The notes under the pieces: model-generated
The model's input: the letters and a program-made list of their open reading frames with translations, nothing else
Databases searched by the model: none
What the model was told of the DNA's origin: nothing
In this document: positions 37,511 to 47,235 of the stretch, in pieces
Numbering within the stretch: the first letter of the stretch is position 1
Layout of the letters: each line of letters opens with the position of its first letter
Program-made: the position numbers and the translations under genes
From: Marinomonas sp. KMM3893
GTDB lineage: Bacteria > Pseudomonadota > Gammaproteobacteria > Pseudomonadales > Marinomonadaceae
NCBI RefSeq assembly: GCF_004352855.1
Contig: NZ_SJSC01000004.1
Coordinates: 248,001-312,000, forward strand
DNA length: 64,000 nt
Direction: 5' to 3'

Positions 37511-37551
37511 AAAAGGCGATACCTGCACATATCAGGTATCGCCTTTTTTTT
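37511..37551. terminator. bidirectional terminator between cysS and usp
   Basis: A ~15-bp perfect stem AAAAGGCGATACCTG / CAGGTATCGCCTTTT with a short loop and T8 ends cysS. On the minus strand it has A4 to T4 flanks and can also serve the usp gene. Confidence 0.93.
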
Positions 37552-37987
37552 ATTGCTCTTTTTGCACTCGTACTGCCAGCACGTCGCAAGGCGCGCCATG
37601 CAGAACGCCATTGGCAGTGGAACCAAGAAGCAATGCGAGGCCATGTCGTCCGTGGCTACCGACAGTGATAAGGTCTACGTGTTTTTCTTCCGCAATGCGG
37701 TGAATTTCACTTTCAATACCACCTTGTGTGACGCATGTTTCAGCCACTGTGATGTCAAGTTGCTCTTGTAGCATGGACATGCGCTCTTTAGCGGTGTCTT
37801 GTAGCTGTTTTTGAATGTCGGTTATGTCAATGGGTACGTCACCGCCATAGGCGTAGTTTAATGACTCTATGACGTGTACGATGATCAACTCTGCTCCTAG
37901 TGAAGAACATAGGGACGCGGCTTTGTTGGCCACCTTGATGCTTTCATCAGTGAGATCGACTGCAAGTAAAACTCGTTTGTACAACAT
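37550..37987 (-). CDS. universal stress protein, UspA family
   Basis: The 145-residue product is a UspA-domain protein: it starts MLYKRVLLAVDLTDES and ends with the ATP-binding pattern VGSHGRHGLALLLGSTANGVLHGAPCDVL shortened here (G-2x-G-9x-G[S/T]). Such proteins help survival under stress, but their exact action is unclear. GGAGG before the ATG at 37987 supports this start. It is divergent from the membrane protein gene at 38048. Confidence 0.94.
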   Translation of the reverse strand: MLYKRVLLAVDLTDESIKVANKAASLCSSLGAELIIVHVIESLNYAYGGDVPIDITDIQKQLQDTAKERMSMLQEQLDITVAETCVTQGGIESEIHRIAEEKHVDLITVGSHGRHGLALLLGSTANGVLHGAPCDVLAVRVQKEQ

Positions 37988-38047
37988 AAAAACCTCCAAA
38001 TTCAACGGTATAATTAATTTTAGTCCAAAAATATAAAGAGACGCTTA

Positions 38048-38530
38048 ATGACTGCGCTAATTGTTGTGCTTATTACACTATCCCTTATGGGTTCCGCGTT
38101 GTGGATCATGCCTCCGAAGCAAGAGCGACGTCGGATGGCACTAAGGATGCTTGCAAGACAGCATAATCTTATTGTGCAGCTTACATCAATCGGGCTGCCA
38201 GACAAGTGGGATAAATCAAAGGAAGCGCATAAAGTGTGTGGTTATGCGCATTATCGCGCCAAACCCCTGGAGCAGATGACCGATAAAGTGCTCTTGCTTA
38301 CCTACGATGTGTGGAAATATCAAGAAGTTACTGCTGGCTGGTGGTCTAACCAAATACTGCCGTTAAGTGGCCAAGATAAGGCCAATTTGGCGTTATTGTT
38401 GAGCTCGGTAATGGCGATAGAAATTTCGCGTGAATCTGTCGTCGCCTATTGGCAAGAGGCGGGAGGAGAGGAAATGGTCGACGTGATGGCGAAATTACTG
38501 CCTTCCTTAGCAGAAATGCCATTGAAATAA
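38048..38530 (+). CDS. unknown protein with N-terminal membrane anchor
   Basis: The 160-residue product has one N-terminal membrane segment (about residues 3-21) followed by a basic stretch (PPKQERRRMALR), so the remainder should face the cytoplasm. The soluble part includes WWSNQILPLSGQDKANLALLLSS shortened, with several Trp residues. I recognise no family. It is convergent with the gene at 38532, with a single base between the stop codons, so the two transcripts must overlap. Confidence 0.75.
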   Translation: MTALIVVLITLSLMGSALWIMPPKQERRRMALRMLARQHNLIVQLTSIGLPDKWDKSKEAHKVCGYAHYRAKPLEQMTDKVLLLTYDVWKYQEVTAGWWSNQILPLSGQDKANLALLLSSVMAIEISRESVVAYWQEAGGEEMVDVMAKLLPSLAEMPLK

Positions 38531-38531
38531 A

Positions 38532-39317
38532 TCAGTGGCGCTCAGGTTTATCGTTGATCAAATCGGAAGCGCCTTCGTTGCTGTTCAGATTTTGAAGGAG
38601 TTGGCTTAAGGCTTCTTCTTGGTTTTCTGTGTCCTGTATGGCTTCAATTTTAGGGGCGATGATTTGTTTCATCTTGTCGGTGACAAAGGTCTGTAAAGCT
38701 TTCTTTTCCGGCCTTTCGATGGGGTCGGATTTAAGGTGAGACAAAATCACACCATACAAGGTCTGCGCGACACGAACATCGCCACTTTCGAAGTTTTTAT
38801 TGGCTTGCACAATTTGGCGATTGAGTTGCACCCACAAGTTTAACCAGCGCAAATAGTCGTAACATGCCTTATAGTGTGCGTTGCTAAGGCGGCCTCGACG
38901 TCTTAAGAAAAGCAACATTTTGGCTACTTTTGTTAGGCGCTCTTTGTAATTGGCTTTTTGCTGAAAGCTCAGAGGGCTAGGTGTTGGGTTGAATTCAATG
39001 GGTTCTGCATTGCGATCGTCTTCTGCTTTGGCAATGCGAACTTCTGTGCGTTCAACGTCGTCTGTGTATTGTAATAATTCGCGCAAGGTATCAATGTAAT
39101 AATCGTACAGGGCGTCACTGGCAATGGTGTCCGTATCAATGTCTTTTAGACTTTGTAAATGGTACTCCACGCGATCCGCACGATTGGATAACTGAAGTTG
39201 CCTAAAACGACGTTCGGTCTGTTCTTTTTCTTTTTGGTGCGCGCGTGAACCAATGACGACGGAAAGCACCACAATAATCATTAAAATAGCAATTGTAAGA
39301 ATTTGTAGGAGTGCCAT
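38532..39317 (-). CDS. unknown membrane-anchored helical protein
   Basis: The 261-residue product has an N-terminal membrane segment (about 3-23) and a long charged helical region with many Glu, Arg and Gln, likely coiled coil (about 26-100), followed by more helices. It is of unknown function. It is divergent from topA, with 205 bases between. The tail (NSNEGASDLINDKPERH) is acidic and flexible. Confidence 0.78.
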   Translation of the reverse strand: MALLQILTIAILMIIVVLSVVIGSRAHQKEKEQTERRFRQLQLSNRADRVEYHLQSLKDIDTDTIASDALYDYYIDTLRELLQYTDDVERTEVRIAKAEDDRNAEPIEFNPTPSPLSFQQKANYKERLTKVAKMLLFLRRRGRLSNAHYKACYDYLRWLNLWVQLNRQIVQANKNFESGDVRVAQTLYGVILSHLKSDPIERPEKKALQTFVTDKMKQIIAPKIEAIQDTENQEEALSQLLQNLNSNEGASDLINDKPERH

Positions 39318-39522
39318 GATTGTCCTTAAGCAATGAATTCAGTATGTTAAATAAGAAATACTGGATTCAGCAAGCGATAATGTGAGAAACAATACAGTGA
39401 TCGCTTGTCATATAAAAGGTGTTTGCTTAATATCAGCGCCCCGAAAGGCTAAACTACACTCACGTAGATTTGCAGACGTACATACATTTTGCAGACGGAC
39501 TTAATAAGGCTTATACAGTTCA

Positions 39523-42153
39523 ATGGGAAAATCACTGGTTATCGTGGAATCGCCCGCTAAGGCGAAAACCATCAATAAATACCTAGGCAACGATTATGTT
39601 GTTAAATCGAGTGTGGGACACATTCGAGACTTACCTTCGGGTACAACAGCAAAATCAACTCCGCAGGAGCGCGCAAAACAAGCGGCCCTGACGCGAAAGA
39701 TGAGCCCGGAAGAAAAGGTTGAGCACAAGCGTCGCAAATCTCGTCAGCAGTTGATTTCGCGCATGGGTGTCGACCCTGAAAATAACTGGGAAGCGCATTA
39801 CGAAGTGCTTCCAGGTAAAGAAAAGGTGGTGGATGAATTACGCCGACTTGCTAAAAATGCTGACACTATTTATCTCGCAACCGATTTGGATAGAGAGGGT
39901 GAGGCCATTGCATGGCACCTTCGTGAAGCCATCGGTGGCGACGACAGTCGCTATAAACGCGTGGTGTTTAACGAGATTACTAAAAAAGCCATTCAAGCGG
40001 CGTTTGAAACCCCATCCGAACTGGATATGAACCGTGTAAATGCACAGCAAGCGCGTCGTTTCTTAGACCGCGTTGTTGGCTTCATGGTCTCGCCTTTATT
40101 GTGGGCGAAAGTGGCTCGTGGCTTGTCCGCGGGTCGCGTTCAGTCGGTTGCGGTGCGCTTGATCGTAGAGCGAGAAAAAGAAATTCGTGCTTTTGTTCCT
40201 GATGAATTTTGGGAATTAGACGCAGAGCTCACCACGCCAGCCAAAGACACAATCAAATTTGCCGCGGTAAAATATCAGGGCAAAGAATACCGTCCTGAAA
40301 GCCAGGCGCAATCTGATGAGCATGTCGCGCGTTTGAACGGCGCTCAGTATCTGGTCAGCAATCGCGAAGACAAGCCCACTAGCAGCAAGCCTTCCGCTCC
40401 GTTTATTACCTCGACGTTGCAGCAAGCTGCCAGCACTCGTCTTGGTTATGGCGTGAAGAAAACCATGATGTTGGCTCAGCGTTTGTACGAAGCGGGTTAC
40501 ATCACTTACATGCGTACCGACTCGACCAATTTGAGTTTGGAAGCGGTTGATGCCTTGCGTGGTTACATTGTTGAGAAGTTCGGCAAAGACTATTTGCCAG
40601 AAGAACCGATTCGATACAGCAGCAAAGAAGGCGCTCAAGAGGCCCACGAGGCGATTCGTCCTTCTGATGTCAGTGTGCGTCAAGAAGACCTGCTAAGCAT
40701 GGAGAAAGACGCTCACCGCCTGTATGAGTTGATTCGTGCACAGTTTATGGCGTGTCAGATGACACCAGCGCTTTACACGTCCACCACGGTGACGGTAACC
40801 GCCGGCGATTATGAGTTTAAGGCCAAAGGGCGTATTTTACGTTTTGATGGTTACACTCGAGCGATGCAGGGTGTTGTGAAAAAAGGCGATGACAATATTC
40901 TGCCTGATGTATCAAAAGGCGAGACCTTGTCTCTTGAGTCCTTGTTGCCAGAACAGCACTTTACTAAGCCGTCAGCGCGCTTTAGTGAAGCGAGTTTGGT
41001 AAAAGAGCTTGAAAAGCGTGGCATCGGCCGACCATCTACCTACGCCTCGATTATTTCTACCATCCAAGATCGTGGTTATGTTCGCGTTGAAAATCGTCGT
41101 TTTTACGCCGAAAAAATGGGCGACATTGTCACCGAGAGGCTGGTAGGGAGTTTCCACTCCTTAATGAATTACAGTTTTACCGCGCAAATGGAAGAGCAGC
41201 TTGATGAAGTCGCAGAAGGTCGCGAGAACTGGATTGAAGCGCTGAATGCCTTTTATCAAGGATTTAGCAGTGTGTTGGCGAAAGCAGAAGACCCAGAAGA
41301 GGGGATGCTGCTGAATGCACCAACACCAACGGACATCGAATGTCCGACTTGTTCACGCCCAATGCAGATTCGTACCGCGAGTACGGGTGTGTTTATGTCG
41401 TGTTCTGGTTACGCATTACCACCGAAAGAGCGTTGTAAAGCAACGATCAATCTAACCCGTGGTGAAGAAGCCGTGGCCGTTGATGACGACGAAGCGGAAT
41501 CTAAAGCACTGATTAACAAGCGCCGTTGTAGTATCTGTAGTTCTGCAATGGACAGCTACTTGATGGACGAACATCGTAAGCTGCATGTCTGTGGTAATAA
41601 CCCGACTTGCCCAGGCTACGAAGTGGAAGAAGGTACCTTTAAAATTAAAGGCTACGATGGTCCTGTGCTTGAGTGCGACAAGTGTGGCTCAGAGATGCAG
41701 CTTAAAACTGGACGATTTGGTAAGTATTTTGGCTGTACCAGCGAAGATTGTAAAAACACGCGTAAGTTGCTGAAAAGCGGCGAAGCAGCGCCACCGAAAA
41801 TGGACCCTGTGCCTATGCCTGACCTTGCTTGTCAGAAAGTAGAAGACCATTATGTGCTGCGCGATGGGGCAACTGGTCTGTTCTTGGCGGCGAGCCAATT
41901 TCCACGTAAGCGAGAAACTCGAGCACCCTTGGTGAAAGAGTTGTTGCCTTACATGGAACAAATTGACCCTAAATATCACTTTTTCTCTACTGCGCCAGTG
42001 ATGGATGCAGAAGGGCGCCCGACCATTGTTCGTTACAGTCGTAAAACCAAAGAACAATACGTGATGACCGAAGAAGAAGGCAAACCAACGGGCTGGAAAG
42101 CATTTTATGTTGGTAAGCAGTGGGTGATCGAAGAAGGGAAGAAAAAGAAATGA
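39523..42153 (+). CDS. topA: DNA topoisomerase I
   Basis: The 876-residue product is type IA topoisomerase I, which relaxes negative supercoils. It has an N-terminal Toprim domain ([33 protein letters not shown]), the active Tyr in [13 protein letters not shown], and [10 protein letters not shown]. Three C-terminal zinc ribbon units follow (CPTC..CSGY; CSIC..CGNNPTC; CDKC..CTSEDC), then a basic tail. Length agrees with E. coli (865). Its stop overlaps the next gene by 4 bases (ATGA). Confidence 0.98.
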   Translation: MGKSLVIVESPAKAKTINKYLGNDYVVKSSVGHIRDLPSGTTAKSTPQERAKQAALTRKMSPEEKVEHKRRKSRQQLISRMGVDPENNWEAHYEVLPGKEKVVDELRRLAKNADTIYLATDLDREGEAIAWHLREAIGGDDSRYKRVVFNEITKKAIQAAFETPSELDMNRVNAQQARRFLDRVVGFMVSPLLWAKVARGLSAGRVQSVAVRLIVEREKEIRAFVPDEFWELDAELTTPAKDTIKFAAVKYQGKEYRPESQAQSDEHVARLNGAQYLVSNREDKPTSSKPSAPFITSTLQQAASTRLGYGVKKTMMLAQRLYEAGYITYMRTDSTNLSLEAVDALRGYIVEKFGKDYLPEEPIRYSSKEGAQEAHEAIRPSDVSVRQEDLLSMEKDAHRLYELIRAQFMACQMTPALYTSTTVTVTAGDYEFKAKGRILRFDGYTRAMQGVVKKGDDNILPDVSKGETLSLESLLPEQHFTKPSARFSEASLVKELEKRGIGRPSTYASIISTIQDRGYVRVENRRFYAEKMGDIVTERLVGSFHSLMNYSFTAQMEEQLDEVAEGRENWIEALNAFYQGFSSVLAKAEDPEEGMLLNAPTPTDIECPTCSRPMQIRTASTGVFMSCSGYALPPKERCKATINLTRGEEAVAVDDDEAESKALINKRRCSICSSAMDSYLMDEHRKLHVCGNNPTCPGYEVEEGTFKIKGYDGPVLECDKCGSEMQLKTGRFGKYFGCTSEDCKNTRKLLKSGEAAPPKMDPVPMPDLACQKVEDHYVLRDGATGLFLAASQFPRKRETRAPLVKELLPYMEQIDPKYHFFSTAPVMDAEGRPTIVRYSRKTKEQYVMTEEEGKPTGWKAFYVGKQWVIEEGKKKK

Positions 42154-42620
42154 GTGCGGCGACTCCGGCGAGTCTCACCAACCAAAAATTAGATTCGGCG
42201 CGTCGCTTCCTACGCCAAAGCCAAGACGGAAATGAGTCTTGGCTGAGCGTAGGGCTAGAAAGCGCGGCCATCTTTCATTTGCGAAGTGCGCTGAATGGTC
42301 TGTTGCAAGAGGTGAGTCTGGCGTACCAGCTCGCCTCTGGCTTGCAGCTAGAGAGTTTACTAAGAGAAGCGCAAGCTAACGGTGTTGTGGTGCCTGTATT
42401 AGCAGAATTGCAAGACTTGTCGTCACAGCCAAATTCTTGGTTAAATCAATTGGAGCAAGCTTACTTGGTTCAATTCGAATGTCGTTCATCGATGTTTGCG
42501 AAAACCAGTGAGGCAAATTTGATTGGTCGTGGTGGAGATGACGGCGCATCGATTAATTTGTTTTTATCAAAGCTGACGGAGTTGGTGTTGCGTTTTAGAG
42601 AAGAGTCCTCAGAGTATTAA
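42150..42620 (+). CDS. DUF6586-like protein downstream of topA
   Basis: The 156-residue product corresponds in position and size to Pseudomonas PA3010, a DUF6586 protein. It is soluble and helical, starting [16 protein letters not shown], with two conserved-looking segments around [17 protein letters not shown] and [15 protein letters not shown]. The role is unknown; translational coupling to topA suggests a link with chromosome maintenance, but this is only inference. The next gene follows after 2 bases. Confidence 0.82.
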   Translation: MSAATPASLTNQKLDSARRFLRQSQDGNESWLSVGLESAAIFHLRSALNGLLQEVSLAYQLASGLQLESLLREAQANGVVVPVLAELQDLSSQPNSWLNQLEQAYLVQFECRSSMFAKTSEANLIGRGGDDGASINLFLSKLTELVLRFREESSEY

Positions 42621-42622
42621 AT

Positions 42623-42889
42623 ATGAAAGAATCTTATCTCGAAATAGTTGAGCTGGATAACGGTGATATTGTGTTACGTCCGGTGGGCGACGAAGGCGAG
42701 ACGACCGAGCCTTTGGCCACATTGAGCATTTCGGACGATACTAAAGATTATCTTAAAGAACGTTATTTTGAATTGGCTAAATGTATGTTTCATGCCGGCA
42801 TTGATTTTGTTTATTCAGAAGAGCCAACGTTTGGCGATGAAACAGAGCATCTAGACGATATGGATCTAAGGCCAAAAATTCTCCATTAA
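42623..42889 (+). CDS. small acidic protein, PA3009-like
   Basis: The 88-residue product is acidic and corresponds in position to Pseudomonas PA3009. It starts MKESYLEIVELDNGDIVLRP and has a YFELAKCMFHAGIDF helix. No catalytic motif is seen. It is the third gene of the topA transcript, closed by the hairpin at 42888. In Pseudomonas sulA lies next before lexA; here there is none. Confidence 0.82.
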   Translation: MKESYLEIVELDNGDIVLRPVGDEGETTEPLATLSISDDTKDYLKERYFELAKCMFHAGIDFVYSEEPTFGDETEHLDDMDLRPKILH

Positions 42890-42919
42890 AAAAGGCGAAG
42901 TGTTTGCTTCGCCTTTTTT
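42888..42919. terminator. bidirectional terminator between topA operon and lexA
   Basis: A stem AAAAAAGGCGAAG / CTTCGCCTTTTTT with a 6-base loop has A and T runs on both sides, so it can end both the topA transcript and lexA. Confidence 0.93.
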
Positions 42920-42936
42920 GTGTTTTGCTGGCTTAG

Positions 42937-43557
42937 TTAGATGGTTTGGCGAATGACGCCAACGGAGAGTCCTTCAATGGCAAACTCTTCGCTTTCTAAG
43001 TCCACAATGATGTCGTCAAAATCTTCATTCTCTGGTGCTAAGCGGATAATGCTGCCTTTTTGAAAGAAGCGTTTTACAGTGACTTCTTCTCCAATGCGCG
43101 CAACAACGATTTGCCCGTCTCGTATGGCGGTTGTTTTGTGCACGGCAAGTAAGTCGCCTTCCATAATGCCAATATTTTTCATACTGGTGCCTGAGACAGA
43201 CAGAAGATAGTCTGCTTTAGGGGAGAACATGGCGGCAGGAACATTGACGTGAGACGCAATGTTTTCTTGGGCAAGAATCGGGAAGCCGGCGGCGACTTTA
43301 CCAATAACAGGCAGCCCAGGCTCGATGTTTTCGGCGGGGGCTGGCTCTTCAAGTAAGCGGATGCCGCGTGATGCCCCAGAAAGCATTTCGATTGCGCCTT
43401 TCTTGGCAAGAGCCTTCAGGTGTTCTTCAGCGGCATTAGGGGATTTGAATCCTAGGCGGCTGGCGATTTCTGCGCGTGTCGGAGGAAAGCCAGTCTCGCT
43501 AATAAATTCGCGAATGGTTTCTAGTACGTCAGATTGTCTGTTGGTTAATTTAATCAT
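42937..43557 (-). CDS. lexA: SOS repressor LexA
   Basis: The 206-residue product is LexA. The N-terminal winged helix has [17 protein letters not shown] and [10 protein letters not shown]. The self-cleavage site is Ala90-Gly91 (KVAAGFP), the nucleophile Ser125 (SGTSMKN) and the general base Lys162 (EVTVKRF), 37 residues apart. RecA-stimulated cleavage inactivates it after DNA damage. Two LexA boxes lie directly upstream, so it represses itself, and they are shared with dinG. Confidence 0.98.
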   Translation of the reverse strand: MIKLTNRQSDVLETIREFISETGFPPTRAEIASRLGFKSPNAAEEHLKALAKKGAIEMLSGASRGIRLLEEPAPAENIEPGLPVIGKVAAGFPILAQENIASHVNVPAAMFSPKADYLLSVSGTSMKNIGIMEGDLLAVHKTTAIRDGQIVVARIGEEVTVKRFFQKGSIIRLAPENEDFDDIIVDLESEEFAIEGLSVGVIRQTI

Positions 43558-43565
43558 AGCGCCAT

Positions 43566-43581
43566 CTGGTTGTTTATACAG
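43566..43581. promoter_or_regulatory. LexA box 1 in lexA-dinG intergenic region
   Basis: CTGGTTGTTTATACAG fits CTG-N10-CAG. It starts 8 bases upstream of the lexA start codon. Confidence 0.88.
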
Positions 43582-43584
43582 TAA

Positions 43585-43600
43585 CTGTTATTATATACAG
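43585..43600. promoter_or_regulatory. LexA box 2 in lexA-dinG intergenic region
   Basis: CTGTTATTATATACAG fits CTG-N10-CAG with an AT-rich core. It lies 3 bases from box 1 and 27 bases from the dinG start, so one LexA array can block both divergent promoters. Confidence 0.92.
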
Positions 43601-43627
43601 CATTATTCAAGATACTCAATAATTTAA

Positions 43628-45751
43628 ATGCTTTCAGACGAACTAAAAACACAAATTCATCTTGCTTACCGTGCCTCACTGGAAGCAAAGTCCCATAAAC
43701 CTAGGGTTGGTCAGCGTCAGATGATCGGCGCGATCGCTCGCACCTTGGGGAATATTAAACAAGACAGCGAAGGTGAACGCTTAGGTGAAAAGCACGTGGC
43801 TGTGGTTGAGGCCGGTACGGGTACGGGTAAAACTTTATCCTATTGCCTTGCGGCGATTCCGATTGCGAAGGCGCGTGGCCTCAAGTTGATTATTTCGACG
43901 GCTACCGTGGCGTTGCAAGAGCAGATTTTGCATAAGGAATTGCCTAATTTACTGGAACACACGGCTTTAAGCTTTAAGTACACCTTGGCAAAAGGGCGTG
44001 GGCGCTATCTTTGTTTGAATAATCTTGAAGGGTTTTTGAGCACAGAAGAGCAGGGCATGGAAGACATGTTTGCCGGTTTGTTTGAGCAGCATTTGCAAGT
44101 TGATGATGTGAATACACCGCTTTACCAAGAGATGGACCTTGCCTTGTCTAAAGGTGAGTGGGATGGCGACAAAGACAACTGGGAAGGCATTATCCGCGAT
44201 CAGGATTGGCGCCGTCTGACCACGGATCATCAGCAGTGTACCAATCGCAATTGTGCGAATTATTCTGCTTGCCCATTTTTCAAAGCCCGCGGTGAGATTG
44301 AAGATGCCGACGTGATTGTTGCTAACCATGATTTGGTGTTGGCGGATCTTTCCCTTGGTGGCGGTGCTATTCTAACGCCGCCTAAAGAAACGATTTATGT
44401 TTTTGATGAAGGACATCACCTACCAGATAAAGCCATTGGTCATTTCCGTCATGAAGTGCGCTTGCAGCAAAGTATTACTTGGTTACGACAGTTAGAAAAA
44501 AATCTGGTGAACTTAAAGCAAGAGTTGACCGACGATGTCAGTTTGACCGGGCAGTTGTTGCTTAAAATTCCTCAGCAAATCCAAGCCATTGTGAATTTTA
44601 TTCAGTATGCACAACAAGGTTTAGCGCCTTATATTCAAGGTTTAGGCTTGGATCAGGATAACAATCAGCATCGCTTTGAATTTGGGGTTATTCCTGATGA
44701 GTTGCGCCAGCTGGCGTATAGTTTGCAGACCTCATACCAAAAACTCTTCAATAATATTGAAAGTATTCAGGATGAGTGCAAAAAGACCAAACAAAATGAA
44801 GGGATGGGAGTGACGCCCGAGACGGCCGAAACTTGGCAGCCGATTCTGGGGGTGATTTTAGGCCGACTGGAGCAGTGTGTTGAGTTGTGGCGACTTTATT
44901 CTGCCGTGGATGATCAGAAATACCCGCCTAATGCGCGTTGGTTAGTGGTCACAGGACAAGGCATGGAACAGGATATTGAGCTGGGTGGTTCGCCAATCTT
45001 GGCGGCGCACACCTTGCGTCAGCAGCTTTGGGATAAGTGTTTTGGCGCCGTTGTGACCTCGGCCACACTGACAGCGCTGAATCAATTTCATCGCTTCAAT
45101 ATGCGTTCTGGGGTGCCTCAAGAAAGCGAATACCTGCGCGTATTGAGCCCTTTTGACTTTCAAAAGCACGGTTTGTTGGTGATTCCAGACATGGAAAACG
45201 AACCAAATCGTGTAGAGCAGCACACCAAAGAAATTGTCCAGTATCTTGATAAGCAAGTGGATAAGGAAAAAGGCAGTTTGGTATTGTTTTCTTCGCGTCG
45301 TCAAATGGAAGAAGTTGCGCAGTCTTTGGCACCAGGTTTGCAAGAGGTGTTGCTGATGCAAGGAGAGCAATCGAAACGGGTGATTTTAGATTCCCACCGT
45401 GCGCGCATTGATGCTGGTAAAGGTAGCCTGCTGTTTGGTTTGGCCAGTTTTGCGGAGGGGGTGGATTTACCAGGGAATTATTTGACCTGTGTTTACATCG
45501 CCAAGATTCCTTTTGCAGTACCGGATGACCCTGTTGAGGCGACGCTTGCCGAGTGGATTCAAAAACGTGGTGGTAACCCCTTTATGGAAATCACCATTCC
45601 GGATGCGTCATTGCGATTGGTGCAGGCGACAGGGCGCTTATTGCGCAGTGAGACCGACTCCGGTGAAATTCATATTTTAGACAAACGATTACGAACAAAA
45701 CGCTATGGACAGCAGCTAATAAATAGTCTGCCACCTTATCGACAACAATAA
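43628..45751 (+). CDS. dinG: ATP-dependent DNA helicase DinG
   Basis: The 707-residue product is a DinG-type SF2 (XPD-like) 5'-3' helicase, active on D-loops and R-loops during replication repair. Walker A is EAGTGTGKT (about residue 62); the Fe-S cluster cysteines are in RYLCLNN and CTNRNCANYSACPFF; the Walker B box is VFDEGHHL. QATGRLLRSE is motif VI. Length is close to E. coli DinG (716). There is no strong ribosome binding site before the ATG. It is divergent from lexA under a double LexA operator, so it is an SOS gene here as in E. coli. Confidence 0.96.
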   Translation: MLSDELKTQIHLAYRASLEAKSHKPRVGQRQMIGAIARTLGNIKQDSEGERLGEKHVAVVEAGTGTGKTLSYCLAAIPIAKARGLKLIISTATVALQEQILHKELPNLLEHTALSFKYTLAKGRGRYLCLNNLEGFLSTEEQGMEDMFAGLFEQHLQVDDVNTPLYQEMDLALSKGEWDGDKDNWEGIIRDQDWRRLTTDHQQCTNRNCANYSACPFFKARGEIEDADVIVANHDLVLADLSLGGGAILTPPKETIYVFDEGHHLPDKAIGHFRHEVRLQQSITWLRQLEKNLVNLKQELTDDVSLTGQLLLKIPQQIQAIVNFIQYAQQGLAPYIQGLGLDQDNNQHRFEFGVIPDELRQLAYSLQTSYQKLFNNIESIQDECKKTKQNEGMGVTPETAETWQPILGVILGRLEQCVELWRLYSAVDDQKYPPNARWLVVTGQGMEQDIELGGSPILAAHTLRQQLWDKCFGAVVTSATLTALNQFHRFNMRSGVPQESEYLRVLSPFDFQKHGLLVIPDMENEPNRVEQHTKEIVQYLDKQVDKEKGSLVLFSSRRQMEEVAQSLAPGLQEVLLMQGEQSKRVILDSHRARIDAGKGSLLFGLASFAEGVDLPGNYLTCVYIAKIPFAVPDDPVEATLAEWIQKRGGNPFMEITIPDASLRLVQATGRLLRSETDSGEIHILDKRLRTKRYGQQLINSLPPYRQQ

Positions 45752-45849
45752 CTTACGAAAAGCAAGGGGTGATAAAGGCCTGTCATTTAGGTACACTCCA
45801 CGCAAAGATACATAAACGTAAAATACATAAGAAGCATATAGATTCCAAT

Positions 45850-47211
45850 ATGGAAAACCAAAAGACAGAAACTACATCAGAGCAAAAACCAAAAGCCAAA
45901 CGCCCACGTCGTTCTAATAAGCGTTTTAAGACAGGAAATCCTGCTGCCGCAGAGAAATCAGTAAACGAAACATCTGATTCACCGGCTGTTGAAGCGCCAC
46001 CGCGTAGTGGTAATAAAGCCTGGTCTATTGATGACTTCAAGGTCCCTGAAGTTGAAGGTAAAACACGTTTTCATGATTTAAATTTACCTGATCGTGTTTT
46101 GAAGTCGATTGAAGAAATGGGCTTTGAATATTGCAGTGAAATACAGGCTGAAACCTTGCCAATGACCTTGCAAGGTTATGATTTGATTGGTCAGGCGCAA
46201 ACAGGAACCGGTAAAACAGCGGCCTTTTTGATTGCCATGATCAGTGACTTTTTGGATTACCCACTGGTTGAAAAGCGAGCCAATAACTTGGCCCGTGGCT
46301 TGATCATAGCGCCGACACGAGAGCTTGCTCTACAGATCGCTGAAGAAGCGGTTAAATTGACTGACAACAGTCATTTGAACGTCGTTGCCTTGGTTGGTGG
46401 CATGAGTTATGAAAAGCAGAAGCGCCAGCTGGAAACTGAAAATGTCGATATCTTGGTGGCAACACCAGGTCGATTGTTGGACTTTGCTCGTCATAAGAAA
46501 GTGTTGCTGAGCCATGTTGAGTGTTTGGTTTTAGACGAAGCGGACCGCATGTTATCCATGGGCTTTATTCCCGATGTGAAAAGCATCATTCGTATGACGC
46601 CGCATAAAGAAAAGCGTCAAACTATGCTGTTTAGTGCGACTTTTCCGAAAGACATTCAAGCCTTGGCGACACAGTGGACCTACTTTCCAAAAGAAGTGTC
46701 TGTGGTGCCTAAAGAAGCGACCAATCAGAATATTGATCAGGTTATTTATACGGTTGAAGCCGATCAAAAATGGCCGGTGCTTAAGCAACTAATTGAAGGA
46801 AACGGCAATCAAAGAACCATTATCTTTGCTAATCGCCGTGATGAAACACGCGACCTTTATGAGAAGCTGAGAAAAGCGAACATTAACTGCGCTATCTTGT
46901 CTGGCGAAGTGGCTCAAGATAAACGAGTGAAGACCTTGAAAGGCTTTAAAGATGGCACTATTCAAGTATTAGTAGCAACCGATGTTGCTGGGCGTGGTAT
47001 CCACGTTGATAATATTGAATTGGTGGTTAACTATGCCTTGCCGGAAGACCCAGAAGATTATGTGCACCGTATAGGTCGTACTGGTCGTGGCGGTGAAATG
47101 GGCAAATCGGTGAGTTTTGCCAGTGAAGACGATGCGTTTCTTATTCCAGAGATCGAAAAGGTCGTTGGCGAAAGTATTCGTTGTGAATACATGGTTAATA
47201 CCTCGCTATAA
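45850..47211 (+). CDS. rhlB: DEAD-box RNA helicase, RhlB-like
   Basis: The 453-residue product has a basic, disordered N-terminus (about 1-65, with KAKRPRRSNKRFK) and a full DEAD-box core: Q-motif EIQAETLP, AQTGTGKTAAF, PTRELALQ, VLDEADRML, LFSATF and HRIGRTGRGG. This matches the RhlB form found in Pseudomonas and related bacteria, where RhlB may help RNase E in RNA decay. I start at the ATG at 45850; an in-frame GTG at 45769 would add 27 unlikely residues. Naming as rhlB rather than another DEAD helicase is fairly but not fully certain. Confidence 0.88.
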   Translation: MENQKTETTSEQKPKAKRPRRSNKRFKTGNPAAAEKSVNETSDSPAVEAPPRSGNKAWSIDDFKVPEVEGKTRFHDLNLPDRVLKSIEEMGFEYCSEIQAETLPMTLQGYDLIGQAQTGTGKTAAFLIAMISDFLDYPLVEKRANNLARGLIIAPTRELALQIAEEAVKLTDNSHLNVVALVGGMSYEKQKRQLETENVDILVATPGRLLDFARHKKVLLSHVECLVLDEADRMLSMGFIPDVKSIIRMTPHKEKRQTMLFSATFPKDIQALATQWTYFPKEVSVVPKEATNQNIDQVIYTVEADQKWPVLKQLIEGNGNQRTIIFANRRDETRDLYEKLRKANINCAILSGEVAQDKRVKTLKGFKDGTIQVLVATDVAGRGIHVDNIELVVNYALPEDPEDYVHRIGRTGRGGEMGKSVSFASEDDAFLIPEIEKVVGESIRCEYMVNTSL

Positions 47212-47235
47212 CATACACCACCTAAGTGAGTGCCT

